Shown here: piece after piece, positions 15,478-24,067 of the stretch | Layout: every line of letters begins with the position of its first letter | Numbering within the stretch: the stretch's first letter is position 1 | NCBI GenBank assembly: GCA_019415705.1 | Contig: DXYS01000059.1 | Coordinates: 1-29,703, forward strand | DNA length: 29,703 nucleotides | DNA from: Bacteroidales bacterium | Lineage (GTDB): Bacteria; Bacteroidota; Bacteroidia; Bacteroidales; Muribaculaceae | Direction: 5' to 3' | The notes under the pieces: generated by a model | What the model was told of the DNA's origin: nothing | Database searches by the model: none | The model's input: the letters and a program-made list of their open reading frames with translations, nothing else | Made by a program: the position numbers and the translations under genes

Positions 15478-15502
15478 CAGCATCAATTCAGCTGAAGAAA
15501 CT

Positions 15503-17896
15503 ATGCGTTTATCCGAGCTAAAGACCGGGGAAACCGGTGTCATCATAAAAATTCTCGGACACGGAGCGTTCCGCAAACGTGTCATGGAAATGGGCTTTGT
15601 AAAGGGGCGCCCGGTCAAAGTCGCGCTGCATGCCCCTCTTAAGGACCCTATTAAATATACCATAATGGGATATGACGTGTCCCTGAGACTGTCAGAGGCA
15701 CACCTCATAGAAGTCGTCAAGGTAGACGATGAAAGCCTGACAGAGACTATGCGCGGCTCGGGGACTGTCTCAAATCCCGACCCTCGCCGGATAGATATAG
15801 ACCGCGAGAGACATATAATAAATGTCGCCCTCATAGGTAACCCGAATTGCGGAAAAACATCACTGTTCAACATCGCAGCCGGAAAACGAGAGCATGTCGG
15901 CAACTACAGCGGCGTGACCGTCGATGCAAAAGCGGGCGAATTTGAGTATAAGTCATACAAGATAAATATTGTCGATCTGCCGGGCACATATTCGCTGGCA
16001 AGCTATTCGCCCGAAGAACTTTATGTCAGACGATATCTGCGTGATTATACTCCCGACGTAATCATAAACGTGGTTGATGCATCAAATCTCGAGCGCAATC
16101 TTTATCTCACGACGGAGCTCATCGATATGGACCGCAGTATGGTCATAGCCCTCAACATGTATGACGAACTCAAGGCACGCGGCACCGAGCTTGACTATGA
16201 AATGCTCGGCAATATGATTGGTGTGCCTATGGTGCCTATAGTGGCTAAAAACGGAGAGGGCATCGAGCGCTTGTTTGATACGGTAGTCGATGTGTTTGAA
16301 GAAGCTCACGGAGCTGTCAGACACATACATGTTAGTTTAGGCCATGACACGGAGATTGCCATTAGACAACTGATTGACGTACTCAAATCCGATAATAAAA
16401 TCGGCAGACACTTCTCTCCGCGCTACGTTGCAATCAAATTGCTTGAGGGCGACCGTGAGGCCGAAGACATAATTTCGGATTCTCCCGACAAGGAGAAAAT
16501 ATTAGTCATGCGTGACGAACTCAAAGCACGCTTGGAAAGCCTGAACGACGAAGATCTTGTCTCTACAGTCTCCGCAGAAAAATACGGATTCATTGCGGGA
16601 GCTCTCGCCGAGACAATGACCGCCGGCCCCAAAGAGTCCGAAAATAATTCACGTCTTATAGACAAGATCGTCACTAACAAGCTGTTCGGCTATCCGCTTT
16701 TCTTCCTGATAATGCTGTTTATTTTCTGGGCGACCTTCTTTATAGGACAGTACCCCATGGACTGGATAGAAGAGGCCGTTGCATGGCTGAGCGACATCAC
16801 ACAGCGCATACTGCCTGACGGCATCCTAAAAGACCTTATCGCCGACGGCATCATCGGAGGAGTCGGAGGCGTGATAGTCTTCTTGCCGAACATACTTATA
16901 TTATACTTCTGCATCTCATTTATGGAAGACTCGGGCTACATGGCCCGCGCAGCATTTATAATGGATAAGGTGATGCACCGCATCGGATTACACGGCAAAT
17001 CATTCATACCGCTTGTTATGGGTTTTGGCTGCAACGTGCCTGCAATTATATCATCTCGCGCCATCGAAAGCCGTTCGAGCCGCCTGATTACGATACTTAT
17101 CAATCCGTTTATGTCTTGTTCGGCCCGTCTGCCGATATATGTCCTGCTCATAGGTACATTCTTCCCCAATCACGCCACATTAGTGTTCATGGGGCTGTAT
17201 CTGACAGGTATTATCGTTGCAGTCATCACGGCGCGACTGCTGCGGCGAGTCTTATTCAAGAAAGACGAGACACCTTTCGTGATGGAGCTGCCGCCCTACC
17301 GCATCCCGACATTCAAGGCTTCAATGCGACACACATGGGGCAAAGGCGTCGAGTATCTCAAGAAGATGGGAGGCACAATCCTTATCGCCAGCATTATCGT
17401 ATGGGCACTCAACTACTTCCCGCGCCATGATGACGAGCCGCAGACGGCTCAAACTGAGACCGTCAGCGACGCAGGGGCCATAGACCCGTCGACAGACTCT
17501 TACCTTGAAATGATGGGCAAAGCTATCAATCCGGTCATGGAGCCGCTCGGCTTCCACTGGCGCGCCTCAGTGGCAGCTCTCGCCGGCGTGCCTGCCAAAG
17601 AGATTGTCGTGTCGACCCTCGGCGTGCTTTACACAGATGACGAGGCCGTCAGCGACTCTCGACTCAGCAGCCGTCTGACAGCACCAAATCCCGCTACCGG
17701 GCGCCCCGACTTCACAGCCGCAGCGGCGTTAGCGTTCATGGTCTTCATCCTACTTTACTGCCCGTGCATCGCCACCATCACCGCCATCTCGCGCGAGAGC
17801 GGCTCATGGCGATGGGGAGCATTCTCGGTAGTCTACAACACCGTCGTCGCATGGATTGTGGCCTTCATTGTCTATCAGATAGCCTGTCTGGTCTGA
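15503..17896 (+). CDS. feoB: Ferrous iron transporter, FeoA-FeoB fusion
   Basis: A 797-residue fusion. Residues 1-75 are an SH3-like FeoA domain (MRLSELKTGETGVIIKILG, FRKRVMEMGFVKGRPV, YDVSLRLSEAHLIEV). After a linker of about 30 residues comes the FeoB G domain: G1 GNPNCGKTS (112-120), G3 DLPG (158-161), G4 NMYD (218-221), then a helical GDI-like region to about 390. The membrane part has the two Gate motifs, with conserved cysteines in MGFGCNVPAI and NPFMSCSARLPIY, and the late segment LYCPCIATI. It imports Fe(II) across the inner membrane. Fused FeoAB is common in Bacteroidetes. No separate feoA or feoC is present. Confidence 0.97.
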   Translation: MRLSELKTGETGVIIKILGHGAFRKRVMEMGFVKGRPVKVALHAPLKDPIKYTIMGYDVSLRLSEAHLIEVVKVDDESLTETMRGSGTVSNPDPRRIDIDRERHIINVALIGNPNCGKTSLFNIAAGKREHVGNYSGVTVDAKAGEFEYKSYKINIVDLPGTYSLASYSPEELYVRRYLRDYTPDVIINVVDASNLERNLYLTTELIDMDRSMVIALNMYDELKARGTELDYEMLGNMIGVPMVPIVAKNGEGIERLFDTVVDVFEEAHGAVRHIHVSLGHDTEIAIRQLIDVLKSDNKIGRHFSPRYVAIKLLEGDREAEDIISDSPDKEKILVMRDELKARLESLNDEDLVSTVSAEKYGFIAGALAETMTAGPKESENNSRLIDKIVTNKLFGYPLFFLIMLFIFWATFFIGQYPMDWIEEAVAWLSDITQRILPDGILKDLIADGIIGGVGGVIVFLPNILILYFCISFMEDSGYMARAAFIMDKVMHRIGLHGKSFIPLVMGFGCNVPAIISSRAIESRSSRLITILINPFMSCSARLPIYVLLIGTFFPNHATLVFMGLYLTGIIVAVITARLLRRVLFKKDETPFVMELPPYRIPTFKASMRHTWGKGVEYLKKMGGTILIASIIVWALNYFPRHDDEPQTAQTETVSDAGAIDPSTDSYLEMMGKAINPVMEPLGFHWRASVAALAGVPAKEIVVSTLGVLYTDDEAVSDSRLSSRLTAPNPATGRPDFTAAAALAFMVFILLYCPCIATITAISRESGSWRWGAFSVVYNTVVAWIVAFIVYQIACLV

Positions 17897-17910
17897 TATA
17901 TCGCTCATTT

Positions 17911-17942
17911 TTTGCGCAATATGCAGAAAATAGTTACTTTTG
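17911..17942 (+). promoter_or_regulatory. Bacteroidetes promoter of the dCMP deaminase operon
   Basis: TTTG (17911-17914), exactly 20 bases, then TACTTTTG (17935-17942): full matches to both boxes. The start codon at 17968 is 25 bases further on. Confidence 0.8.
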
Positions 17943-17967
17943 TTTGATATAACGAAACAGACCTCAA

Positions 17968-18402
17968 ATGAGCCCTATAAACGATAAACAGGAGTCCTTG
18001 GATAAACGCTATCTGAAGATGGCGACCATCTGGGCCGAAAACTCATATTGTCGCCGTCGCCAAGTCGGAGCCATAATCGTCAAAAATCAGATGATTATAT
18101 CTGACGGCTATAACGGCACACCCTCGGGATTCGAGAATGTCTGCGAGGACGAGAACGGCATCACCAAACCCTACGTGCTTCACGCCGAGGCAAATGCCAT
18201 CACCAAAGTCGCGCGCTCAAACAATTCGAGCGACGGTGCAACGCTCTATGTCACGGCATCGCCCTGCTTGGAGTGCGCCAAACTTATCATACAGGCCGGC
18301 ATTAAACGCGTCGTCTACAACGAGCTTTACCGCATCTGCGACGGCATAGATCTGCTCAAGCGCGCCGGCGTAGAGTGTATCCACCTGCCGCAAATAGACT
18401 AA
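17968..18402 (+). CDS. Deoxycytidylate (dCMP) deaminase family protein
   Basis: A 144-residue zinc-dependent deaminase. The ligand set HAE (72-74, in VLHAEANAI, Glu74 as the proton shuttle) and PCLEC (99-103, Cys100 and Cys103) are complete. The N-terminal block RYLKMATIWAENSYCRRRQVGAIIVKN and DGYNGTPSG (46-54) are specific to dCMP deaminases (ComEB type) rather than tRNA adenosine deaminases. The reaction turns dCMP into dUMP for thymidylate synthesis. It is the first gene of a three-gene unit with the S41 protease (27 bases later) and the folate enzyme. The latter also feeds one-carbon and thymidylate metabolism, though the protease has no obvious link. Confidence 0.93.
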   Translation: MSPINDKQESLDKRYLKMATIWAENSYCRRRQVGAIIVKNQMIISDGYNGTPSGFENVCEDENGITKPYVLHAEANAITKVARSNNSSDGATLYVTASPCLECAKLIIQAGIKRVVYNELYRICDGIDLLKRAGVECIHLPQID

Positions 18403-18429
18403 ACAGAACTTCCAACGCGACACATCACG

Positions 18430-20088
18430 ATGTCAGACAATAAATCATCACTTACAAAATGGCTTCCGCTGATTGGCGCCGCCCTCATAGCCGGCGGCGT
18501 GTGGATCGGCTTTATGCTCGGCGGCGGACACCGCCCGAGTGCGGCTCAGGATAAGCTCAACCGCCTTTTTGAAATCATTGAAGACAAATATGTCGACGAA
18601 ATCAATCTCGACAGCCTCGTCGAGATGACAATCCCGCAGATACTCAAGAATCTTGACCCACATTCGTCCTATATCCCCTACAGTGACCTCGAAAAAGTCA
18701 ACGGCGAGTTGGAGAGTACCTTCGGCGGAATCGGCATACAGTTTCAGGTCATGAACGACACCATCTGCGTGGTCGAAGTCATCTCGGGCGGTCCGTCAGA
18801 GAAGGTAGGCATCATGGCCGGTGACCGCATCATCGGCGTCGACTCCATCGACATAGTCAAGCGCCACATCACCGATGAAGACGTTCGCTCCATGCTCCGC
18901 GGCCCAAAAGACACCGAGGTCAGTGTCACCATCAAGCGCAACAACTCCCCGAAACCGCTCAAATTCGACATCGTTCGCGGCGATATACCCGTTACATCGG
19001 TCGACGCCTCATACATGATTACAGACAGCATCGGATACGTCAAGGTCAGCCGTTTCGCCCGCAACACATACAATGAATTCCTGCAGGCAATCAGCGACCT
19101 GCGCTATCGCGGCGCCAAAAGCTATATTCTCGATTTGCGCGGCAACGGAGGCGGTTTTATGGAGCCTGCGATAATGATGGTCAACGAGTTTCTCGACCCT
19201 TACAGCACTATTGTGATGACAAAGGGACGCAACGACAGCGAGAACAGCGTTGTATATTCTGACGGTACCGGCACTTTCGCCTCGGCGGATTTGGTGGTAT
19301 TAGTCGACGAATTTTCGGCAAGCTCAAGCGAGATATTTGCCGGAGCCATACAAGACAACGACCGCGGTCTGATTATCGGACGCCGCTCATTCGGCAAGGG
19401 TTTAGTCCAAAGTCCGTTTGAATTCCCTGACTCAAGCGCCATGCGCCTCACAGTTCAGCGTTATTACACACCGTCAGGACGTTGCATACAGAAGGACTTC
19501 AAACGCGGCCGCACCGACGACTATGAGGAAGAAATCGTCGAACGATACAACCGAGGCGAGATTTTCAGTGCCGACAGCATCAAGCTGAAGACCGACGACA
19601 TATTCAAGACCCGTTCGGGTCGCACAGTCTATGGCGGCGGTGGCATTATGCCCGATGTGTTTGTACCATCAGACACATCCGGTGTGTCCTCCTATTATAT
19701 TAATGTGTCAAATGCCGGACTTCTCACCAAATATGCCTATGAGATGGCCGACCTCAACCGTGATGAATTCTCCAAAGCCAAGAACGTCAAGGAGCTTACC
19801 GCCATGCTGCCGTCAGACGCCACGCTGCTGCGTTCGTTTGTGCAGTATGCCGTGCAGCACGGTGTGCCCGCCCGGTGGTATTACATCAACATTTCATCAG
19901 GCTTGATTGTTAATCAACTGAAGGCCCTGATTGCACGCGACGTCCTCGGAGTGCATGCGTTCTACGAGATTTTCAACACCCGTGACAATACAATCAGCGA
20001 GGCCCTGCGGCTCATAAACGAGGGTGCGGCCCGCACCCCTGTGGGCCAAGAAAGTGATGACAACCCACAAATGCCTCAGTCAAAATGA
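18430..20088 (+). CDS. C-terminal processing protease, S41 family with PDZ domain
   Basis: A 552-residue protease with an N-terminal signal anchor (about residues 11-31). A PDZ domain (about 95-170, with STFGGIGIQF and GDRIIGVD) follows, then the S41 catalytic core. The likely dyad is Ser298 in EFSASSSEI and Lys323 in RSFGKG, 25 residues apart as in E. coli Tsp. LDLRGNGGG (235-243) is the conserved core strand. The final 200 residues are a helical extension typical of Bacteroidetes CtpA-like proteins. It acts in the periplasm, trimming or degrading proteins from the C-terminus. Its TGA overlaps the ATG of the next gene by four bases. Confidence 0.94.
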   Translation: MSDNKSSLTKWLPLIGAALIAGGVWIGFMLGGGHRPSAAQDKLNRLFEIIEDKYVDEINLDSLVEMTIPQILKNLDPHSSYIPYSDLEKVNGELESTFGGIGIQFQVMNDTICVVEVISGGPSEKVGIMAGDRIIGVDSIDIVKRHITDEDVRSMLRGPKDTEVSVTIKRNNSPKPLKFDIVRGDIPVTSVDASYMITDSIGYVKVSRFARNTYNEFLQAISDLRYRGAKSYILDLRGNGGGFMEPAIMMVNEFLDPYSTIVMTKGRNDSENSVVYSDGTGTFASADLVVLVDEFSASSSEIFAGAIQDNDRGLIIGRRSFGKGLVQSPFEFPDSSAMRLTVQRYYTPSGRCIQKDFKRGRTDDYEEEIVERYNRGEIFSADSIKLKTDDIFKTRSGRTVYGGGGIMPDVFVPSDTSGVSSYYINVSNAGLLTKYAYEMADLNRDEFSKAKNVKELTAMLPSDATLLRSFVQYAVQHGVPARWYYINISSGLIVNQLKALIARDVLGVHAFYEIFNTRDNTISEALRLINEGAARTPVGQESDDNPQMPQSK

Positions 20089-20636
20089 AAAAAGACGAAA
20101 TCAGACTGCGCGTAAGAGCCCGCAAAGCCGTCCTTGATGACACGGAGAGAAAATCGGCCGCAACGGCTGTGTTTGACCTGCTTGAGAAAACCGCTGCCTT
20201 TATGATGGCCGACAACATACTCCTCTATCACTCTCTTCCGGATGAGCTCTCGACCATAGACTTTATCGAGCGTTGGCACACAATCAAACACTTCTATCTG
20301 CCTCGCGTCAACGGTCTCAACCTCGAGATACTGCCCTACGCCAAAAGCCGTCTGCATTTAGGCTCGTTCAACATCGAGGAGCCGGACGGCGATGACCTCA
20401 CCGACATTAATGATATAGACATGGTAGTCGTGCCGGCTGTCGCTTATGACCGTCGCGGCAACCGCGTCGGACGCGGCAAAGGCTATTACGACCGCTTGCT
20501 GCACAACACTCGGGCAGTCAAGGTGGGCGTTGCATACGATTTTCAGGTATTTGATGAAATAGATTGCGAGCCTCATGATGTCGCTGTAGACTATGTAATC
20601 ACCGAGTGCGGCATCAGACGCACATCACGGCGTTGA
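20085..20636 (+). CDS. 5-formyltetrahydrofolate cyclo-ligase
   Basis: A 183-residue enzyme (MTHFS) that uses ATP to convert 5-formyl-THF into 5,10-methenyl-THF, returning stored folate to the one-carbon pool. Family marks are an N-terminal KxxxRxxxRxxR basic helix (KKDEIRLRVRARKAV), LLYHSLPDELST (46-57), PRVNG, DMVVVPAVAYDRRGNRVGRGKGYYDRLL (about 112-139) with the ATP-binding GRGKGYYDR, and VGVAYDFQ. It starts in a 4-base ATGA overlap with the S41 gene and ends the operon, followed by a very strong terminator. Confidence 0.95.
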   Translation: MKKDEIRLRVRARKAVLDDTERKSAATAVFDLLEKTAAFMMADNILLYHSLPDELSTIDFIERWHTIKHFYLPRVNGLNLEILPYAKSRLHLGSFNIEEPDGDDLTDINDIDMVVVPAVAYDRRGNRVGRGKGYYDRLLHNTRAVKVGVAYDFQVFDEIDCEPHDVAVDYVITECGIRRTSRR

Positions 20637-20654
20637 ACATCCGCTGCCACATAC

Positions 20655-20702
20655 GGAAAAACCAAGCCTGCCGCTTTTTTGAGCGGCAGGCTTGGTTTTT
20701 CC
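20655..20702 (+). terminator. Strong intrinsic terminator, bidirectional shape
   Basis: A perfect 21-bp stem (20655-20675 with 20682-20702) and a TTTTTG loop. The stem contains its own A and T runs, so it can end transcription on both strands. It closes the deaminase-protease-cyclo-ligase operon and also lies downstream of the minus-strand sigma factor gene. Confidence 0.92.
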
Positions 20703-20825
20703 AAATCACAATTTCAGTTAGACTTTAGTCCTGAAAACTTCCGGTATATACAAGCAAACAATTAGTAAATACGAATTACAAGCAAATAATTAAAAGGATC
20801 TGGCTGTATAATGTGAATCAGATTA

Positions 20826-21329
20826 TCAACGGTAATCGGCAAAGCGCTCCTGAAGTTTCTTGCGGGCGAAGAAAATACGGCTCTTAACCGTGCCGAGGGG
20901 CAGATTCATCTTCTCGGCAATTTCATTATACTTATAACCGGCCACGTGCATCGAGAACGGCAGACGATACTCATCAGAAAACTCATTTATGGCACTTGTA
21001 ATCTCTTCGGCACCATAAGATGATTCGGGAGAATCGATGCCCGAATCCTGCGAAAGATTCAGATGATAGAGATTGTCGGTAGTATCAACGATTGTAGCCG
21101 CACGCGCGCCGCGACGATAATTGTTGATAAAGATGTTGCGCATGATTGTGAAAATCCAGCCCTTGAAGTTTGTGTTGTCGGCAAACTTGTCTTCGTTGTC
21201 GAGAGCCTTGAGGGTTGTGTCCTGCAGCAAATCATATGCATCGTCACGGTTTGAAGTAAGCATGTAAGCGAAGTTGAGCATGTTGCTCTGAAGTTCCATT
21301 AATTTGGATTGAAATTTTACAGATCCCAT
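20826..21329 (-). CDS. ECF RNA polymerase sigma factor
   Basis: From the chosen start MGSVKFQSKLMELQSNMLNF the protein has 167 residues. The frame extends 15 codons further to 21374, but those lie in the AT-rich leader, and the KFQ..L..LQ opening suits this Bacteroidetes sigma subgroup. Region 2 shows DDAYDLLQDTTLKAL and NFKGWIFTIMRNIFINNYRR; region 4 shows EYRLPFSMHVAGYKYNEIAEKMNLPLGTVKSRIFFARKKL, a clean helix-turn-helix. No anti-sigma gene is adjacent. The gene has a long AT-rich upstream region shared with purT, suggesting regulated expression. The target genes are unknown. Confidence 0.93.
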   Translation of the reverse strand: MGSVKFQSKLMELQSNMLNFAYMLTSNRDDAYDLLQDTTLKALDNEDKFADNTNFKGWIFTIMRNIFINNYRRGARAATIVDTTDNLYHLNLSQDSGIDSPESSYGAEEITSAINEFSDEYRLPFSMHVAGYKYNEIAEKMNLPLGTVKSRIFFARKKLQERFADYR

Positions 21330-21409
21330 AGTTGAAATTTTAAATATTTTATTGTATAAATTGTCAGCACTCAATAGAAATGATCAATTGTTTTATCTTG
21401 ATTTCGATT

Positions 21410-21439
21410 CAAAATTACTACAAAATCAACAAATGCAAG
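21410..21439 (-). promoter_or_regulatory. Candidate promoter of the second sigma factor
   Basis: On the minus strand CTTG (21436-21439) is followed by 18 bases and TAATTTTG (21410-21417). It gives a leader of about 75 bases before 21329. Confidence 0.55.
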
Positions 21440-21675
21440 TATTTTTGAGTTAATATGTGTTAATTTCTAAATTTTTACATTTCTATGTCGCTATTTTACT
21501 GTTTATCAAAGGTTTATTTTTGTATATATTTGTTACAAGTTTGTTACATTATAGATTATTATTGTTACATCTCATAAAAATCTGCAGCTGTAAAGCCTAA
21601 AAACGTCCGTCAATAAATCCAATTAAGGATGCAAAGCAAATATGATGCTCATAGCTAATATTTAGCTTTTTTTGT
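21440..21675. other. AT-rich control region between divergent genes
   Basis: No gene or RNA is recognised here. The DNA is very AT-rich and contains the phased TTGTTACA repeats (21530-21569). Its position between a sigma factor and purT makes it a likely regulatory region for one or both. Confidence 0.5.
21530..21569 (+). repeat. Three phased TTGTTACA direct repeats
   Basis: Perfect copies of TTGTTACA start at 21530, 21541 and 21562. The steps of 11 and 21 bases are close to one and two helical turns, placing all three on one face of the DNA. This is the pattern of a regulator binding array, though AT-rich chance repeats cannot be excluded. Confidence 0.5.
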
Positions 21676-21683
21676 TAACTTTG
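21676..21683 (+). promoter_or_regulatory. Candidate -7 element of purT
   Basis: TAACTTTG matches TAnnTTTG and lies 41 bases before the purT start. It is preceded by a T run and has no clear TTTG at -33. Confidence 0.5.
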
Positions 21684-21724
21684 TGGTATAATTCCAATCA
21701 CTTATTTCCCCCTTTTAATTTGAT

Positions 21725-22918
21725 ATGTCAAAAATCGGATCTGTCACGACACCCGTAGGCCGCAAAGCATTATTACTCGGCAGCGGTGAATTAGGTAAAG
21801 AAGTTGCTATCGAGTTACAGCGTTTCGGCGTCGAGGTTATTGCCTGCGACAAATATCCCGGCGCACCTGCAATGCAGGTCGCGCACCGCTCTTATGTTTT
21901 CAATATGCTTGATGGAGATGAACTTCGTCGCGTCATAGAGCTTGAGAAGCCTGACCATATCATTCCCGAGATAGAAGCAATCGCAACTCCGGTGCTCGTC
22001 GAGCTTGAGAAAGAGGGCTATCATGTGACCCCTACTGCCACAGCCGCACGCCTCACCATGAATCGCGAAGGTATACGGCGTCTCGCAGCCGAGCAGCTCG
22101 GAGTGCCCACGTCGCCCTACAAGTTCGCCTCTGACTATGACGAGTTCCGCCGCGCGGTTGACGAAATCGGCATACCCTGCGTTGTCAAGCCCATCATGAG
22201 TTCGTCGGGCCACGGACAGTCTGTAATCAAATCCGCTGACGACATCGAGCACAGCTGGCAGATAGCACAGGAAGGCGGACGAGCCGGTGCAGGCCGCGTA
22301 ATCGTCGAAGGCTTTGTAAAATTTGACTACGAAATAACTTTGCTCACCGTCCGCTCGATAAGCGGCACATCGTTCTGCGAGCCCATCGGCCACATCCAGA
22401 TTGACGGAGACTACCGCTACTCATGGCAGCCTCAGCCCATGTCGGCCGGCGCACTTGAGAAAGCCCGCGACATCGCCCGCAAGGTCACCGACGCTCTCGG
22501 CGGCTACGGTATCTTCGGTGTCGAGCTCTTCATCAAGGGCGACGACGTCATTTTCAGCGAGGTTTCACCGCGTCCACACGATACCGGCATGGTGACAATG
22601 ATTTCGCAGGACCTGAGCGAATTTGCGCTCCACGCCCGCGCTGTATTAGGCCTGCCGGTACCCGGAATCCGTTTCTATGGTCCGTCAGCGTCAAGAGCAG
22701 TCGTCGTCGAAGGCGACACTAACCGCGTCGAGTTTGACAACCTTGACAAAGTTTTGGAAGAGCCCGGCACACAGATGCGTATCTTCGGCAAACCCGAGGT
22801 CGTAGGTCATCGCCGCATGGCCGTCATCCTCGCCACCGACGACAGCATCGAAGCCGCCCGCGCCAAAGCCGAGCACGCGTATGACAAACTTGTCGTTAAA
22901 GTGCTACCTCGCGAATAA
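21725..22918 (+). CDS. purT: Formate-dependent phosphoribosylglycinamide formyltransferase
   Basis: A 397-residue ATP-grasp enzyme that makes formyl-GAR from GAR, formate and ATP (step 3 of purine synthesis), bypassing formyl-folate. Visible marks are the N-terminal LLGSGELGKEVAIELQRFGVEVIACD (17-42), PEIEAIAT (80-87), the ATP-binding VVKPIMSSSGHGQS (152-165), VEGFVKFDYEITLLTVR, and the metal and substrate segment FSEVSPRPHDTGMVTM (about 273-288), which is specific to PurT. The length matches E. coli PurT (392). A small unknown gene follows 17 bases later. Confidence 0.97.
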   Translation: MSKIGSVTTPVGRKALLLGSGELGKEVAIELQRFGVEVIACDKYPGAPAMQVAHRSYVFNMLDGDELRRVIELEKPDHIIPEIEAIATPVLVELEKEGYHVTPTATAARLTMNREGIRRLAAEQLGVPTSPYKFASDYDEFRRAVDEIGIPCVVKPIMSSSGHGQSVIKSADDIEHSWQIAQEGGRAGAGRVIVEGFVKFDYEITLLTVRSISGTSFCEPIGHIQIDGDYRYSWQPQPMSAGALEKARDIARKVTDALGGYGIFGVELFIKGDDVIFSEVSPRPHDTGMVTMISQDLSEFALHARAVLGLPVPGIRFYGPSASRAVVVEGDTNRVEFDNLDKVLEEPGTQMRIFGKPEVVGHRRMAVILATDDSIEAARAKAEHAYDKLVVKVLPRE

Positions 22919-22935
22919 ACCGTCAGTTTCCGCCA

Positions 22936-23274
22936 ATGAAAAATATTATAATAATGTTGCGCGCGGGCTATGAGGCCCGCGCCGACATTTCTCTGACTCC
23001 GGAACGCGTATATTATCGTTTTGCGACCGACAGTTCGATTGAGGACGGGAATCTTCCGGCTATAAAAGAGGACTTTGCCTCATTCATTTATCGTCTTATG
23101 TCTGCCGCCGAGCCCCGTGAGAGCGAAACTCCGCTTGACAAGAGCGTGAAATTTGAGATGTATGTCGATACACGCGTCAAAAACTTCGCCATGAGCGAGG
23201 AGTCGCTCCGACGCCTCGTCTCCATACTTTGCGAAGTCTCCGACGAATTCCTTTTTCTCAGAGGATTCTGCTAA
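22936..23274 (+). CDS. Hypothetical protein downstream of purT
   Basis: A 112-residue acidic protein that I do not recognise. It begins MKNIIIMLRAGYEARADISLTPERVYYRFATDS and has no signal peptide or membrane helix. A beta-rich N-terminal half (YEARADISLTPERVYYRF) and a helical C-terminal half (SEESLRRLVSILCEVSDEFLFLRGFC) are suggested by residue patterns. It is 17 bases after purT and most likely cotranscribed. Its last four bases overlap the tatD stop on the opposite strand. Codon use matches its neighbours, which supports a real gene. Confidence 0.75.
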   Translation: MKNIIIMLRAGYEARADISLTPERVYYRFATDSSIEDGNLPAIKEDFASFIYRLMSAAEPRESETPLDKSVKFEMYVDTRVKNFAMSEESLRRLVSILCEVSDEFLFLRGFC

Positions 23275-24059
23275 TAGCAGAACGCACGGTCGAAGAGACG
23301 GGAGGCGTTGGCTGTAGTAGCGGAAGCTACGGTTTTAAGGTCAAGGCCAAGTGAATCGGCCACACAGGCTCCTATCAGGGGCAGAAAAGAACTCTCGTTG
23401 CGCTTGCCGCGGTGAGGCACGGGCGCAAGATAAGGCGAATCGGTTTCAAGGACTATACGCTCGAGGCCTATTGCCGGAAGTGTCTGACGCAGTTTTGAGT
23501 TTTTAAAGGTGACGATGCCATTGACGCCAAAATAAAAATCTCCCGCCCGGCGACGTATGTCGTCGACATCTTGCTCGGTGCCTCCGAAGCTATGAAAAAC
23601 ACCGCGCACTCCATGCACGCCCTCCAAAACCTCGAGTGCCTGACCGAGTCCGTCACGGCAGTGTATAATCAACGGTAAATCAAGTTCGACCGAACGCGCG
23701 GCCTGATGCTCGAAGACTTGCATCTGCTCGTCCACAAACGTCTTGTCCCAATATAAATCCATACCTACCTCGCCTATAGCCACATAAGCAGAGCCGTCAC
23801 CTATATATTCGTCAATACGGCTCATCACTTCGCGCCAGTCATCTTTGACTTCGGTCGGATGCAAACCCATCGCCGTGGCAATATTCGCCTTATACTTGGC
23901 AGCAAGCGCGAGCATAGGCTCAACTGATGTCAGGTCAACGTTGGGAAAAACCATCTTTGTCACACCTGCATCAACAGCTCGGTCGACAGCACCGCTGCCC
24001 GACTCATCATCTTCAAATTCAGGCAGATAAAGATGTGTATGCGTATCGAAAAACTCCAT
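23271..24059 (-). CDS. tatD: TatD family metal-dependent hydrolase/DNase
   Basis: A 262-residue TIM-barrel metallohydrolase. The metal ligands are visible: HTH (His7, His9), Glu98 in GEVGMDLYWD, His134 in IIHCRD, His157 in FHSFGG, and Asp208 in ETDSPYLAPVPHRGKRNE. TatD proteins are 3'-5' exonucleases linked to repair of oxidised DNA and DNA turnover; some related proteins (YcfH/YjjV) have unclear substrates. It follows the polyprenyl synthase gene by eight bases on the same strand, so the two form an operon. It is convergent and overlapping with the unknown gene at its end. Confidence 0.94.
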   Translation of the reverse strand: MEFFDTHTHLYLPEFEDDESGSGAVDRAVDAGVTKMVFPNVDLTSVEPMLALAAKYKANIATAMGLHPTEVKDDWREVMSRIDEYIGDGSAYVAIGEVGMDLYWDKTFVDEQMQVFEHQAARSVELDLPLIIHCRDGLGQALEVLEGVHGVRGVFHSFGGTEQDVDDIRRRAGDFYFGVNGIVTFKNSKLRQTLPAIGLERIVLETDSPYLAPVPHRGKRNESSFLPLIGACVADSLGLDLKTVASATTANASRLFDRAFCY

Positions 24060-24067
24060 TATAAATC

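Noticed and set aside
15349..15502. Fur box or iron riboswitch upstream of feoAB
   Set aside because: The region is AT-rich but I could not find a convincing 19-bp Fur palindrome or a known riboswitch structure.
21815..22393. 192-codon minus-strand frame antisense to purT
   Set aside because: It is contained in purT, which has full family conservation; no independent support.
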